From Alentia gelatinosa (Eukaryota > Annelida > Polychaeta > Phyllodocida > Polynoidae): a stretch of 64,000 nt of DNA. Made by a program: the position numbers and the translations under genes. Under the pieces are notes generated by a model that made no database searches, was not told where the DNA came from, and saw only the letters and a list, made by a program, of their open reading frames with translations. Of this stretch, positions 50,231-62,200 are shown one piece after another. Every line of letters begins with the position of its first letter. Within the stretch, counting starts at the first letter, position 1. Location: assembly GCA_950022655.1 (NCBI GenBank), contig OX465584.1, positions 1,931,694 to 1,995,693 of the forward strand, read 5' to 3'.

Positions 50231-53200
50231 CTGAAATACAAAAAGACGTAAACGTCAAGCACTGTTTACCAAACGTCTGCAAACTGCAGGGCAGTACAGC
50301 ATGGGAAAGTGTTGAAAATCACTTAGTAGAAACTGAACGAGAGTTAGTAGTGATATTGTTTATTGCACGACAGGCAGGTCGTGTATTACTGAGCGAGGGG
50401 GTAGCCGAACGTAGTGAGGAACAGGTCTGATCGTAGTGCGATAAACACTAACACTGCTAACTCGAGTATAGTTTAGTTTTTGTTAAAACTTTTTCCCGAC
50501 TAGCCTCATTCCCGGGGGTGGGTGTGGGCGTGTTAGATTCGTAGAAAACTTTGCCAAACCCAGTACGTGGGACAGACAAAGAGGAAAATAAAAGAACGCA
50601 TGAGAGAACACATGCGATCTGTAGTTACCGGGAGAAAAATAAGTGACGTCCCCAAACACTTCTGTAAAAAGGGACATCAAGGCGTGGACGACATTGAGTT
50701 TAAAATCATAGACTTCATCCACTGCCATCCGGACAGTCAGGCAGCCAAAAACCTCAGATTGAAGGTTGAATATAACTGGATACACCGGTTAAAAACTCAG
50801 GCGCCTATGGGCCTCAATACCATGGATAGCAGGTACGGTTGATGGACCACTGAATGCCACGTCAAAATTTTTTTCTACGAATCTAACACGCCCACACCCA
50901 CCCCTGGGAATGAGGCTAGTCGGGAAAAAGTTTTAACAAAACTATGATCCATACCCCATCAACCAAAACGCACATAAGAGACCAAATGTGACTAGACACA
51001 CCATTACACCATCACTGGGAGGCACAAAACCACCCAATAAACAAGCCATAGGTCATACATTAATTAAAACAATTCACTATGACCTAACAATCAGCCAAAA
51101 TAGCCTGAAGAGATAGAACACTATTGAAACTGTTGGTATGACAGATTCCAGCATAGGGATCTGACTACATGCACCTATAACTCCCACACACACACACTAG
51201 ATGACATGAGTGAAGCTGGAATGCCCCAACTACACACCAGATGTCCCCACCAGAAGCGGCCTGACACCCAAACATGGCCAGAATCCACTCTCTGTATGGA
51301 CAGGACAAATACAAACCACCCTTTGTCCGTAATCCTGCCCAATGGGAACTAGGGGAGACCACCTGCTGACCAGGGTAACCCAATAGGTGCCGCGCTTTGT
51401 ACGAGATCGAATAAATTATACACGGAGCCCGCGAACGGCGCTCTACGGTCTAGTCACATACCAACAGTCGCTTGGCGAGATTGGACGTCCCACACACATA
51501 GTTTAGGTTTTATCCTACCCTGTCTCCAAAAATTAATTTTTAGCCCTCGTGCAATAAATAACACTTTACTGCACGCTTGCCCGAATACAGTCAGCCAATG
51601 CTAAGCCTATGTTGTTTTTTACTAGGGGTAGGATAAATACATAACATGCATAGGGTGATTGCTAGTTCCACCATCATCTGCCAGGAACTTGTAAGATAGC
51701 TCAATTGCAATCGGAGGACAACTGTTGCCACCAGTTCTTACAATCCCATGATAATGGTAAGACAAGACTTAAACCCCTCTCAGACTGTTATCTATCCTTC
51801 AATCAGGATTATCTATCATTCACAGTAAAACCCCCTTGAATTTTCCCCTCCATTAGATGTTTATTTTAACTTCACGTTATAGAGGCATTGCGCATTAGGG
51901 TAGTTTTTCTTTTTGAATTGATCGGAATGGAATGCTGAAGTAAATGAGACACATGGGGCGGGGTTTTCAGTATGCTGAAGTACATGAGACACATGGGGCG
52001 GGGTTATCAATATGTTGAAGTACATGAGACACATGGGGCGGGGTTTTCAGTATGCTGAAGTACATGAGACACATGGGGCGGGGTTTTCAGTATGCTGAAG
52101 TACATGAGACACATGGGGCGGGGTTTTCAGTATGCTGAAGTACATGAGACACATGGGGCGGGGTTTTCAGTATGCTGAAGTAAATGAGACACATGGGGCG
52201 GGGTTTTCAGTATGCTGAAGTAAATGAGACACATGGGGCGGGGTTTTCAGTATGCTGAAGTACATGAGACACATGGGGCGGGGTTTTCAGTATGCTGAAG
52301 TACATGAGACACATGGGGCGGGGTTATCAATATGTTGAAGTACATGAGACACATGGGGCGGGGTTTTCAGTATGCTGAAGTAAATGAGACACATGGGGCG
52401 GGGTTTTCAGTATGCTGAAGTACATGAGACACATGGGGCGGGGTTTTCAGTATGCTGAAGTACATGAGACACACAGGTAGCCAACACTCACCCTTCATCG
52501 GCAATCTTCAGTTTCTCCGTGTCCGAATCGGAGTCATCAGAGGAGGAGATGGTTGCCTTGGAGACGATCTTACGCCGCTGTTTGGCTGTCATGCCGTCCT
52601 CGTCCTGTTCCTTCACGTTCTTCTTCTTACCCTTCTTGCCCTCCTTTGGTTTCCGTGGCGCTCTTGGCTTGCGTGAACGTCCCTCGCCATCTCCCTTCTT
52701 GGATCTGAAATAAACAAATGTGGCACGGCACGGTATTTAGAATCATATCACAGTGAGATTAACTTAATGACAGACAACGATCAGCACCCAGTGAAACAGG
52801 CTCGCACACAAAACCTGTCGTTATTGTATTTATTACCCACCTAAATAATTAATAACAAGATAGGACTATGAATCGACATTTAGGATGACTGCACATTTGA
52901 TAAAGTCAAATCATGTTTGGTTCTAAATTATATAAGGCCTAAGCACTGTCAAATATGGCGGTTATTTGAGGTAGACTTGAGCAGTCTATATATTTCCCCG
53001 TTACGCTGCATGGACATTGATTTATGATACTGATTTATGATACTAATCAAATTGGGACGTGGCTAGATCTGGGGACCGTTCTAGTTCGCAGCAACCGCGA
53101 AGTGGGTGACAGTTTAAACTGTCACACCTTTTGTAGCAAAATACCACGTGATCCCTTTCGACCAATCAGTGCGCTGTCCGTCTGGGAGTGACAGCGCATT

Positions 53201-56200
53201 GTTTATGTTGTGTCAGGGCATAGAACATTCGTTGGCAACCGTGTCAACAAGTTGTAAAGGGGCCCCAAAAGTTAAAATATCCACAGTAGGCTATTTTACA
53301 AGAATACGGTTTCATCTATGAAAAAAAAGAGATTTATGATACTAAATGAAAATGATATTTTCAAATCTAATCAATTAACATCAAAACAAGAGCTAAGTGT
53401 GCATCTTGAACTATTGCCCTATAAAGGCTAAATTAGCGGGTGTACGCATATATTACTCCCAAAGCGAAAAAAAACTCCCATATAATATTCAATACACGTT
53501 GTTAGGCTTAAAAGGCTTTACAGATATCTCAATATAAATCTAAAGAGGTCTGCACTAATTCTAGGAGTCCGATTATCCGGGGTACGGCTTGCCTAGCAAC
53601 GCTTCATCTTTATAGACATTCATTCACTGATCAGTGGATCCCACGTTTTCCGATAGCGGACTGGGCCGATACAGCCCTTTTTTTATCAATATCACCTGAG
53701 AGACTCAAAAGTTGGACATACCATTTTACTGACAGTATCATATACATCTAATTTACCTCCATTGCGAAGAAGAACATCTAGTTTGGCTTTAGTAGTTCGT
53801 AATCCACAACAGTCTCATCAATTCTCAACCAAAAGGAACCAAACCCATGTTGTGTCAAGGCCTCTGATTGGTTGTGAGGCATAAACCTTGCACACTGCAT
53901 TGCTCGAGGAACCAATGGAATGGGTTTTGCAGACAAGCCAGAGCAGTGCAGTGTATCAAATTGCTGCCAAAACGGCCATGTTGCTTCCCTCCCCAATCAT
54001 CATGAAATAAGGTACAAATACATGAGTATCATTTCTAATATAGGTTTCATCTAAATAATGATACTTTCAAGGATGTAAGCAACTGTCAGTACCCCTTATG
54101 GGAATGGTAAATGTTACACCAATGCTCACTGTAAATCAATTGAGTAAAAATCTGTTTTAGTATACCCATTTTTAGCATGCCCAACTCCCACTTTTAACAA
54201 ATACTTGAACATCTCTAAATATAGAGTCTAACTTGAAAATTCCACTTCCTAGCACCTACTAGTTTTTATTCAAAACTATAAGGCATCGTATCACCATAAA
54301 ACCTTGTGTCCAGAACAGAAATCATACTCCTTTCTGTACTTGGTTAGCTATAAAAAGCCAAAATGTGGTCAGGTTGTATAGTGATTCTACAATAAGTGAG
54401 CATTGATTAATTATGGCTTGAGGGGGCCACAGGTTTGGAACACCAATCGGTCAAAATAGGTCCCCCCCCCCCCCCCATGGGAATACCCCAAAATAAATTG
54501 CCCTCCCCCCTGGAATACCCCAAAATATTTTGCCCCCCCCCCCCTCCTTGGAACGCCAAAATAAAGTCACCCCTCCCCCCAATAGGAATAGGGTAAAAGC
54601 ACAGGGGAGGCTAAACTGATGTGGTTTTTTTCCCAATGAGCTTTCCTTCTTTACCTAACAAATACAGTTACATTCAGTCATTTGTCAAAATTTTGAAAAA
54701 TTTTAGCTCGGTGGCTAAGTGGTAGGGGTGGGGTGTTCACTTCAAGCATAGGATATAATGGGTTCAAACACTGGTCGGGTTATACCAAAGACTTACTCAA
54801 AAATGGTATCCACTGCTCATTCGGCTAAACGCCTGTCATTAGAATGAGTAGTAGGGGCCTAGGGCCTGAGTGGAAGAACGGCTGTACCATCAACTTTGGT
54901 GATTGTACACACAGTATTCCCTTCATAAAAATTGCTTGAAAATGAAAAAAAAGAAACAAATAGGAAATAAACATGTGTTGTTGACGGAAGAGCGCCAATG
55001 CAAAAATGATGGGGGAGTCTGGAGCAGGACTGAAACACACCATGTGGAGGCCAGTTTTAATCTCAGTCATTGCACAATCTGGAGTCACCTCTGGTGGAGA
55101 CGCGCTAGCAGTTGCACCACTGGCAACAAATAGCGGATGACGTCAACCCTTAGGTATTCCTTGGCCAGTTTTACAGGAGAGTCCTTGGAGAGCCTATATA
55201 TGAGAGGTTCCTGTGTCCTGCTTTTAACATATGAATTTGAATCATATATATGTGATTTGAATGATGAATTTACCATGCATCTAACAGCGATGATTCTAAA
55301 TTGTTGCCGTAAAAAGTATATGGTAGTGGTCTCACTTCTGATGGTACATACTGATATGTGTAATAATAATTGAAATTTGCTCGTTCAGAACACTGCCCAG
55401 ATCTTGTCATTTGAAATGTTGTTTGTAGTATAAACACACTCTCTTTAGCTGATGAGGAATAATAATCTTCTGAAAATATTTCTTGTATGGGTTATGCCTT
55501 CAGCATTTAGCTTTTCCCAGTCATAGTATTTATATCCAGGGATGCCAGTGAGGTTTAAGAAAAAACCCTGGAAATGTCAACAGGCCATTTGTCTACAATA
55601 ATCCAGGTGAAAATCAGCTCACTCACCCTGAGCCAGCTCTATTTTTAGATGCCACGTGGTGACCCATCAAACTTGCTAAAGTCTTAATAAAACATTAAAT
55701 AAAATTATTTATCATAGTGAGTTACCATTTTGATTAAATGAGAATATCATTTTAATAGTGTTATTTTCATTGGTTCCTTGTCAAAAGATTGACTATTGGC
55801 ATAAAATGATTATAAATGAGTTTACAGAAAAAAAGAATAAAAAAAGATTATTAAGACTTGGGCAAGTTTCTCCAAATGACCTCCCATTGGTCAGTGGTCG
55901 GGCTGCCTGCACAGTGTGTGTGTGCTGCACTCAGTGCCGCACACACACCCCCACACCCGTTCAGGGGTTCCCGGTGCTCTAGTACACCTATGGCAGTTTG
56001 CCCTGCTGCAAGGCCCTCGGAGCCATCATGGGGGTGAGGACGGGTTGGAGTGGTAGCGGCCGGCAGCGGAGCAGTAGCGGCCGGCTGTGGAGTGGTAGCG
56101 GCCGGACTCGGACCACCCGTGGCCGGGTCTCTGGGGTAGCGGCGGGTGTCCCAACCACCCAGCCTCAGTAACTCAGAATTTTTTAGACTTTCAGGAAATC

Positions 56201-59200
56201 CCGGAAAACCGAAAATATCTGGAAAACTGGCATACCTGTATATCCTTTAAATGGCATTTCTACATGATGCTGCTACCATATGAGACATATGAGACCTTTG
56301 TCTCAGTGCCTTGTGGAGCTCCAGCTAAAGTAGGCAGATCATGACAAAACCACTCCTGTGGAGTAATGTTCCAATACCTGTGAAACTGTGTTGCACAGAT
56401 GTTTAAAATAAGGTGTTTAGACCAGGTTTTAAACATCAGGTTAAGAATCAGAACATTATAAATGCAGGTTTACAGTTTCTCATTACTATATACCTAAAAA
56501 ATCTTAAGGTATTTACCTTATTTCAGCTGTTGGCACCATTGCAAATCTAATTTGGGCACACACTGGTCATAGCCTCACATGAGTTTGGCCAACAAGTTTC
56601 TAAGTACAGCACTAAGCCTTTCCTACTGCAACTTTTTGAATTACCCACTTCCAGTTCCAAGCAAGGCTAGTGTGTGATGTCATGTTTAACTCTCCTACCC
56701 TATACTTAGTGTTGATATGAGGTTCTACATACAGGCACAGGCAAATGCTTGAAATGTGATAGCAGCAAGCACAATGCCAACTGGTTGAAGTTGGCTGCAC
56801 TGCTACACTATGCTATGATGACAGTTTGAGGTGATGCTCCTAGTCTCTATAGTTGTAAGATTCTGCTTATGTTCTAACCCAAATCAGGGATGCAACTCCT
56901 GCCAAATTGAGGCCGTAGTTGGCAACTAGCAGACATGCTGGAAGCCCCCATTTCTCCATATAATTAATCATTAAGCTTGACATAGTGCTCTTCCATAAAT
57001 ATGGTAATCTTATTGAAATAAGCAGCAAAAGGGGCATTTTGTAGCACTTGATGTTGTAGTAAACGCTCCTAAGATGTTGAAGAAAAAACTAATGATCATG
57101 TGAGAATGCATTGATTCTGGGACAAATGTACTAGTGTTTGTCCGATGTCGTCTCCCTCCACATTAATCTGTCAGACTGAGGGAGGGTGCACATCCATCTC
57201 CCAGTAGAGGAACAGGACTGTAACCAAAGACACCTAACTCCAGGGAGTGATACAACTATGGTTACCTTGTGTGTTAATCATTACTAAAGTAGTACAACTA
57301 AGCTGATTTCTTGTGATGTGATATGAATGCATTTCATTGCAAATATCAATTCTTGCCATTGAACACAAATATGGGAGTCTGCCTCATTGTTAAGCTAAAA
57401 ACCTCGACCCACCCCCCCATGGAAATACCAAATAAAAATGTTGCCCCCCCCCCCCTTGGAATACCCACACAATTTTTTGCTTGCCCCCTTCCCCCCCCCC
57501 GGAATACCCCCCAAAAAGTTGCCCCCCCCCCTTAAAAACAAGGCATAATCTCTTGGGACTATTTTTTCCAGAATCTCCAGGAAGCCATGCTCTCTTCACA
57601 TTTCTCATGGAAACACCATAATAGGCGGGTAATAAAGACTAGGTAGTGCACCAATTCTCCCACCGATGTCACATGGGAATATTTACTGCCTCAAATAGAC
57701 CAAGATATCGTGGAAACACATCAGTGTTGGCCATGGAATGTGGCTGAGGGTGTGTGGAATGGTTCGTACCACTGTTTTCTTGGCATGACTGAGGCTCTAT
57801 ATTTGTCAAGTCAGTACATGTTTGACATTGACACGTACAGTGGGCATATCTGTAGAATCACAATCCAATTTCTCTAGTGAGAAACAGGTGTGCACTTTCC
57901 CTTGGCCTAACTGATTAACTCACTCCACACGAATCCTTCAGTGGGAAGGGGACAACGTAACAGCCGGGTCGCCCTCCCTCACAACAAAGTGATCAACATA
58001 TAGTGCAGCATTTCAATGTAGTTAACTCTCACATTATCAAATGATACTAGATAGTAAGAGTATGCTCTCTACCTGACGCGTTTCTTCTTCTGTTTGGGCA
58101 CCGGGTTGCCATCCTCGTCCAGCTCGGGCTCATCATCGCTGTTTGCCTTCTTGCCACGCTTCTTCTTTGGTCGATCACGCTCTTCGTCGCTGCTGCCCTC
58201 TGAGAGGATCTCGCCGTCTCCGCCTCCCCGCCGTTTCTGTTGTCACACACGCACACAGTTTGTTTAGTTTAACGTCCAATTTGTTCAATTAGACTAACTT
58301 TGGTTTAATCTACTAAATTTTGCATATCCTGTTGGAATAACAAGGTATGCTGCCTGGTTGATACACACATCTTACTCGTCTCGACTATATCTTATCAAAA
58401 ATCTTACATTCTCTGAGGAAGTCAAGAATGTCTCTCTTCCCAGTATTATGAAAAACAAATTTCTTCCTGCTCTTCTTTGTGGCCTGACAATACACACATA
58501 AAAACTAGGGTCAGTCAATATAAGGCATGTCAGCAGTTACTCACCTTGCCTCCGCCGCCCCGGCGTGGTTTGTCTTCTGTGGGCGTCTCGATGACAAGCA
58601 GGTTCTTGGTTTTCTCGATGAAGCGGGCTCGCTCCTCCAGTTGCTGTTTGCGCCGCACCTCAGTCTGCTGCTGTTTCTCCAGCTGGAATAGACATTGTAA
58701 GAAGCTCAGTAAAAACTGTTAATGTACACAGCCACGGACACATGCGTCCAGGGATCTCAGTTGGGGTCAACAAAAAAAGTACAAATAGTTTTCAGAGATA
58801 CTGAGGAAACATTGTAGTTGGCCGTGGAATGTGGCTGAGGGTGTGTAGGGAGGTGCAAATCACTGTTTTATTGACACGAACAACGCTCAATTTATGCTAT
58901 CTTTAATTCATCCAATAAATTTTACTTTTTTATAAACTGGAAATGAAAAGGACTTTCATGGAGAAGTGGAATACTGCAAGCACTGACGTAAGACTGCGCG
59001 TGAGATGATAAAAAACACACCATACGATATATTTGACCTGATTATCGAGACGTGGCAAAAAACAAGCCAGCCAAAAAATAAAGAGGATATTTTTAACCTA
59101 ACAAGAGCTAAGTGTGCATTATCAAATAGAAATATTGGCCTTTAACAAGGAAGTCCCCCTGGAGGGAGGGAGGGAGGGAGGGAGGGAGGGAGGGAGGGAG

Positions 59201-62200
59201 GGAGGGAGGGAGGGAGGGAGGGAGGGAGGGAGGGAGGGAGGGAGGGAGGGAGGGAGGGAGGGAGGGAGGGAGGGAGGGAGGGAGGGAGGGAGGGAGGGAG
59301 GGAGGGAGGGAGGGAGGGAGGGAGGGAGGAGGGAGGGAGGGAGGGAGGGAATAGGGAAGGGCCTGCATTGATTGGCTATTTAAAGCCCTACTCCTCTGTG
59401 AACTCAGCAGTTCATGGATCAATGCACACATATATTTAGCTACCTGATGGCGATTTCAATTGGCAATCATTGATGACCTAACTACATATAAAACGTTTTG
59501 TAGTTGGTGATAGCTTCATGGATGAGTTCACACAAACCTTGTTCTTATGTGCACCAACAAGAGCTAAGTGTGCATTTCCAAATAGAATCATTGGCCTTTA
59601 AAAGGCCAAATAAGCAGGTGGACGCATTTATAACTCACTACAAGTAGCTTAACACATGTTTAAAATTGTTGACTGAAAATATTTTGATATCTTAATTTTA
59701 ACTGAGGGAGGGAGGGAGGGAGGGAGGGAGGGAGGGAGGGAGGGAGGGAGGGAGGGAGGGAGGGGAGGGAGGTAGGGAGGGAGGGAGGGAGGAAAGGAGG
59801 GGAGGGGAGGGGAGGGGAGGGGAGGGGAGGGGAGGGGAGGGGAGGGGAGGGGAGGGAAGGGAAGGGGAGGGGAGGGGAGGGGAGGGAGTCCATGAATAGG
59901 GAAGGGCCTGCATTGATTGGCTATTTAAAGCCCTACTCCTCTGTGAACTCAGTAGTTCATGGATCAGTGCACACACATATTCAGCTACCTGTAGGGGATT
60001 CAATTGGCATTCACTAATGCCATACCTATATATAAATCGTTTTGCTTCATGGTGATCCTTCATGGATGAGTGCACACAGACCTGTCTGCATGCTCCCTAG
60101 CCATGTGGGGGACACAACTTTGTTTCTATGTACACCAATAAAGTAGGTCAAGCCAATATCTGGTGGTAAATGACATAACAAATTATTTTACAAAACAATA
60201 TCATTTGACTAGGTCTTAACTGATTCCTACAACAAAGTTGTGAACCATTTTGACTTCTGTTTGTGTGTAAATATGCTGAATAAACCATCCTCTCATACTC
60301 CTCATGCCTCCCCCCCCCCCCCCCACCTATTATGAGATTTGGCAAAAATACATGAATAGCACATCAAATATACATTTCACCTAAATAATGACACTTCCTA
60401 GAGTGTAAGCAACTGTCAGTGTCACTTATGGAGATGGTAAATGTTACACCAATGCTCACTGTAAGTCAATATTGAGTAAACATCTGTTTGAGCATGCCCA
60501 TTTCAATGACCCCCCCCCCCCCCCCCCCCACTTTCAACAAATACTTGCATATCTCTGTAAGTATAGAATTTACTTAGAAAATTCCACTTCCTAGCACCTA
60601 CTGTTTTTTATTCTCTTTCAAATGAGGCATATCATATTCTGATTCAACCAGTTTAAGGGATAGAAATATGTCCATAAAGGAGTTCTTAAAAATGGACCTG
60701 TGACTACAAAGGTCCCCCCAAACTGAATTCCCCCTTTTTTTAAAAATCCATGCCAAAATACTAAATATTATAACTGTAAAGCATTGTACCACCAGAAAAC
60801 CTTCTTTCCAAAACAGAAATCATATTCCTATCTGTACTTAGCTATAAAAAGCAAAAATGTGGTCAGGTCATCTAGTGACTTTACAAGAATGTGTACTACA
60901 GTAGGCTATAGCCATAACCTAAAGACCAACCGTCCAGCTACTAATAAAGTCACATACAATATGGTGATGACTTGCATACCTGTGCAGACTCGTAACGCTG
61001 TCTGAGTGCTTCGCGCTCCTCCTCCTGTTTACGCCGCAGCTCGCGCTCCTCCTCGTCGATCTTCCGAGCCCGCGCCATGTGGTACTGGGCCTGGGACAGC
61101 AGATCCGAGCACTGCCTGTGTACAGTACAATGTACTTATTACACATCTTGCCTGTCACAATACTTCTATAGAGGAAACCTATCAAAGTCTAAGGTCAGAG
61201 CTCATATCCCATCAATTTGAATAGCATAGCAATTCACAAAGCGAAGCTGCATGAATCAGGTAGCCATTCAAACAAACGGGACAGAGCTCTGACGGTAAGC
61301 TTGTATAAGTTACTGAATACATGGCACCCCTCACATTACCTAATTGGCTAACATTTGTGAAATAATCCCCACTCGAGTATGTTTCCTAATTACTGCATGG
61401 GCATCGAGTACAAGTTTCCATTTCTAAATATATGGGGAAAAATACCAGTGGCGAGATAAAAGAACAGAGGGCACACTTTCAGTAAATTTCTGATGATTTT
61501 GACACCCCCACACCTATATCAATCTTGTACACAATAGAACAAAGAAGCAGCATATGCAAAATTTTCAAATTTACCCCCCCCCCCGTGCCTACATATCTTA
61601 ATGGCCGCTACCCACGAATACCTTGTTAAATAAATGCAGCAATCATTGCCTTTTATTCGTGAAAATCAAAACATTATTTTGGTAATTAATACGTGTGTGT
61701 ACTTTTAACTGTTAGATTTAGTATTTAAAAATTGAGACATGTTCAATATATCAATTTTCGCTTCATTTACATTATTTTGTGTGGATTGTGTTCTAACAAC
61801 ATATAAGCAAGGGTACAAGTGGGGACTGAGGAAAATATCGGTAATTTAAAAAGCTTATATAAAAAAAAGAGCAATTTGTAATATTGTTTTGGAACAGAAT
61901 GACAACGAATCTATAAATATGGTGAAAAAAGACGTGTAATCGGCGAGCGACTGCTGGTATGTGACGGCGTTCTCTCGGCCGGCGGGCGGCGTGTGAGTTA
62001 ATTTATTCCGGTCAGCTTCAAAGGAAGGTGTCCACTGGTCAATGCTAGTCACATGCTGTCTAATTAGCTCACTGATTGGTGTTAATTGAGACAAAGAGAG
62101 GCGGGAAACGTTCTAAACCAATGTGAATGTCTGGCTTAGCTTAGTTTGGCTGCCTATGGAGGGGTACCAGTGTGAACTGTATGACAGTGGTGTCCTCTGG

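Larger units (their letters stand above)
50477..51506 (+). mobile_element. Penelope-type retroelement fragment with inverted ends
   Basis: About 1,030 bp are absent from the otherwise matching sequence at 44878-44890 and are bounded by 'atagtttag' at 50468-50476 and 51498-51506. Inside is a GIY-YIG frame like those at the C-terminus of Penelope-like polymerases, with 71-bp inverted repeats on both sides (50478-50548 and 50871-50941) differing at one visible base. An inverted piece joined to a 5'-truncated element is typical of Penelope insertions. About 555 bp beyond the right repeat have no recognised content. No reverse transcriptase is present. Confidence 0.65.
50231..52491 (-). other. ctr9 last intron
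   Basis: 2,261 nt, GT-AG. It contains, from low to high coordinate, the segment also found in the env block (50231-50476), a Penelope-type insertion (50477-51506), a MITE (51509-51637), unique AT-rich sequence and a 40-bp minisatellite (51931-52477). No internal exon is seen. Confidence 0.85.
52705..58072 (-). other. ctr9 fourth visible intron
   Basis: 5,368 nt, donor GTAGAGAG and acceptor TTATTTCAG. It holds the listed repeats: palindrome, dispersed copies, C-rich arrays, a SINE, a tRNA-Trp-like sequence and a 21-bp repeat. 55,140-56,030 and 56,170-57,400 are otherwise plain AT-rich sequence in which I see no gene. Confidence 0.8.
58683..60979 (-). other. ctr9 second visible intron
   Basis: 2,297 nt, donor GTATGC and acceptor TATTCCAG. 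It is almost wholly repeats: the dispersed copy at 58815-58985, two tandem copies of a GGGA-bearing repeat (59100-60130) and interspersed copy B (60335-60890). Confidence 0.8.

Noticed and set aside
49686..50282. Other frames across the Ctr9 Arg-Ser exon, including the plus-strand Leu/Asp/Glu/Arg-rich one
   Set aside because: The splice-consistent frame continues Ctr9. The others arise from the six-base periodicity.
54704..54780. Functional tRNA gene
   Set aside because: The acceptor stem does not pair and SINE-like sequence follows.
59108..59893. Gly/Arg/Glu and Pro/Ser/Leu-rich frames
   Set aside because: Translations of GGGA and GGGGA microsatellites.
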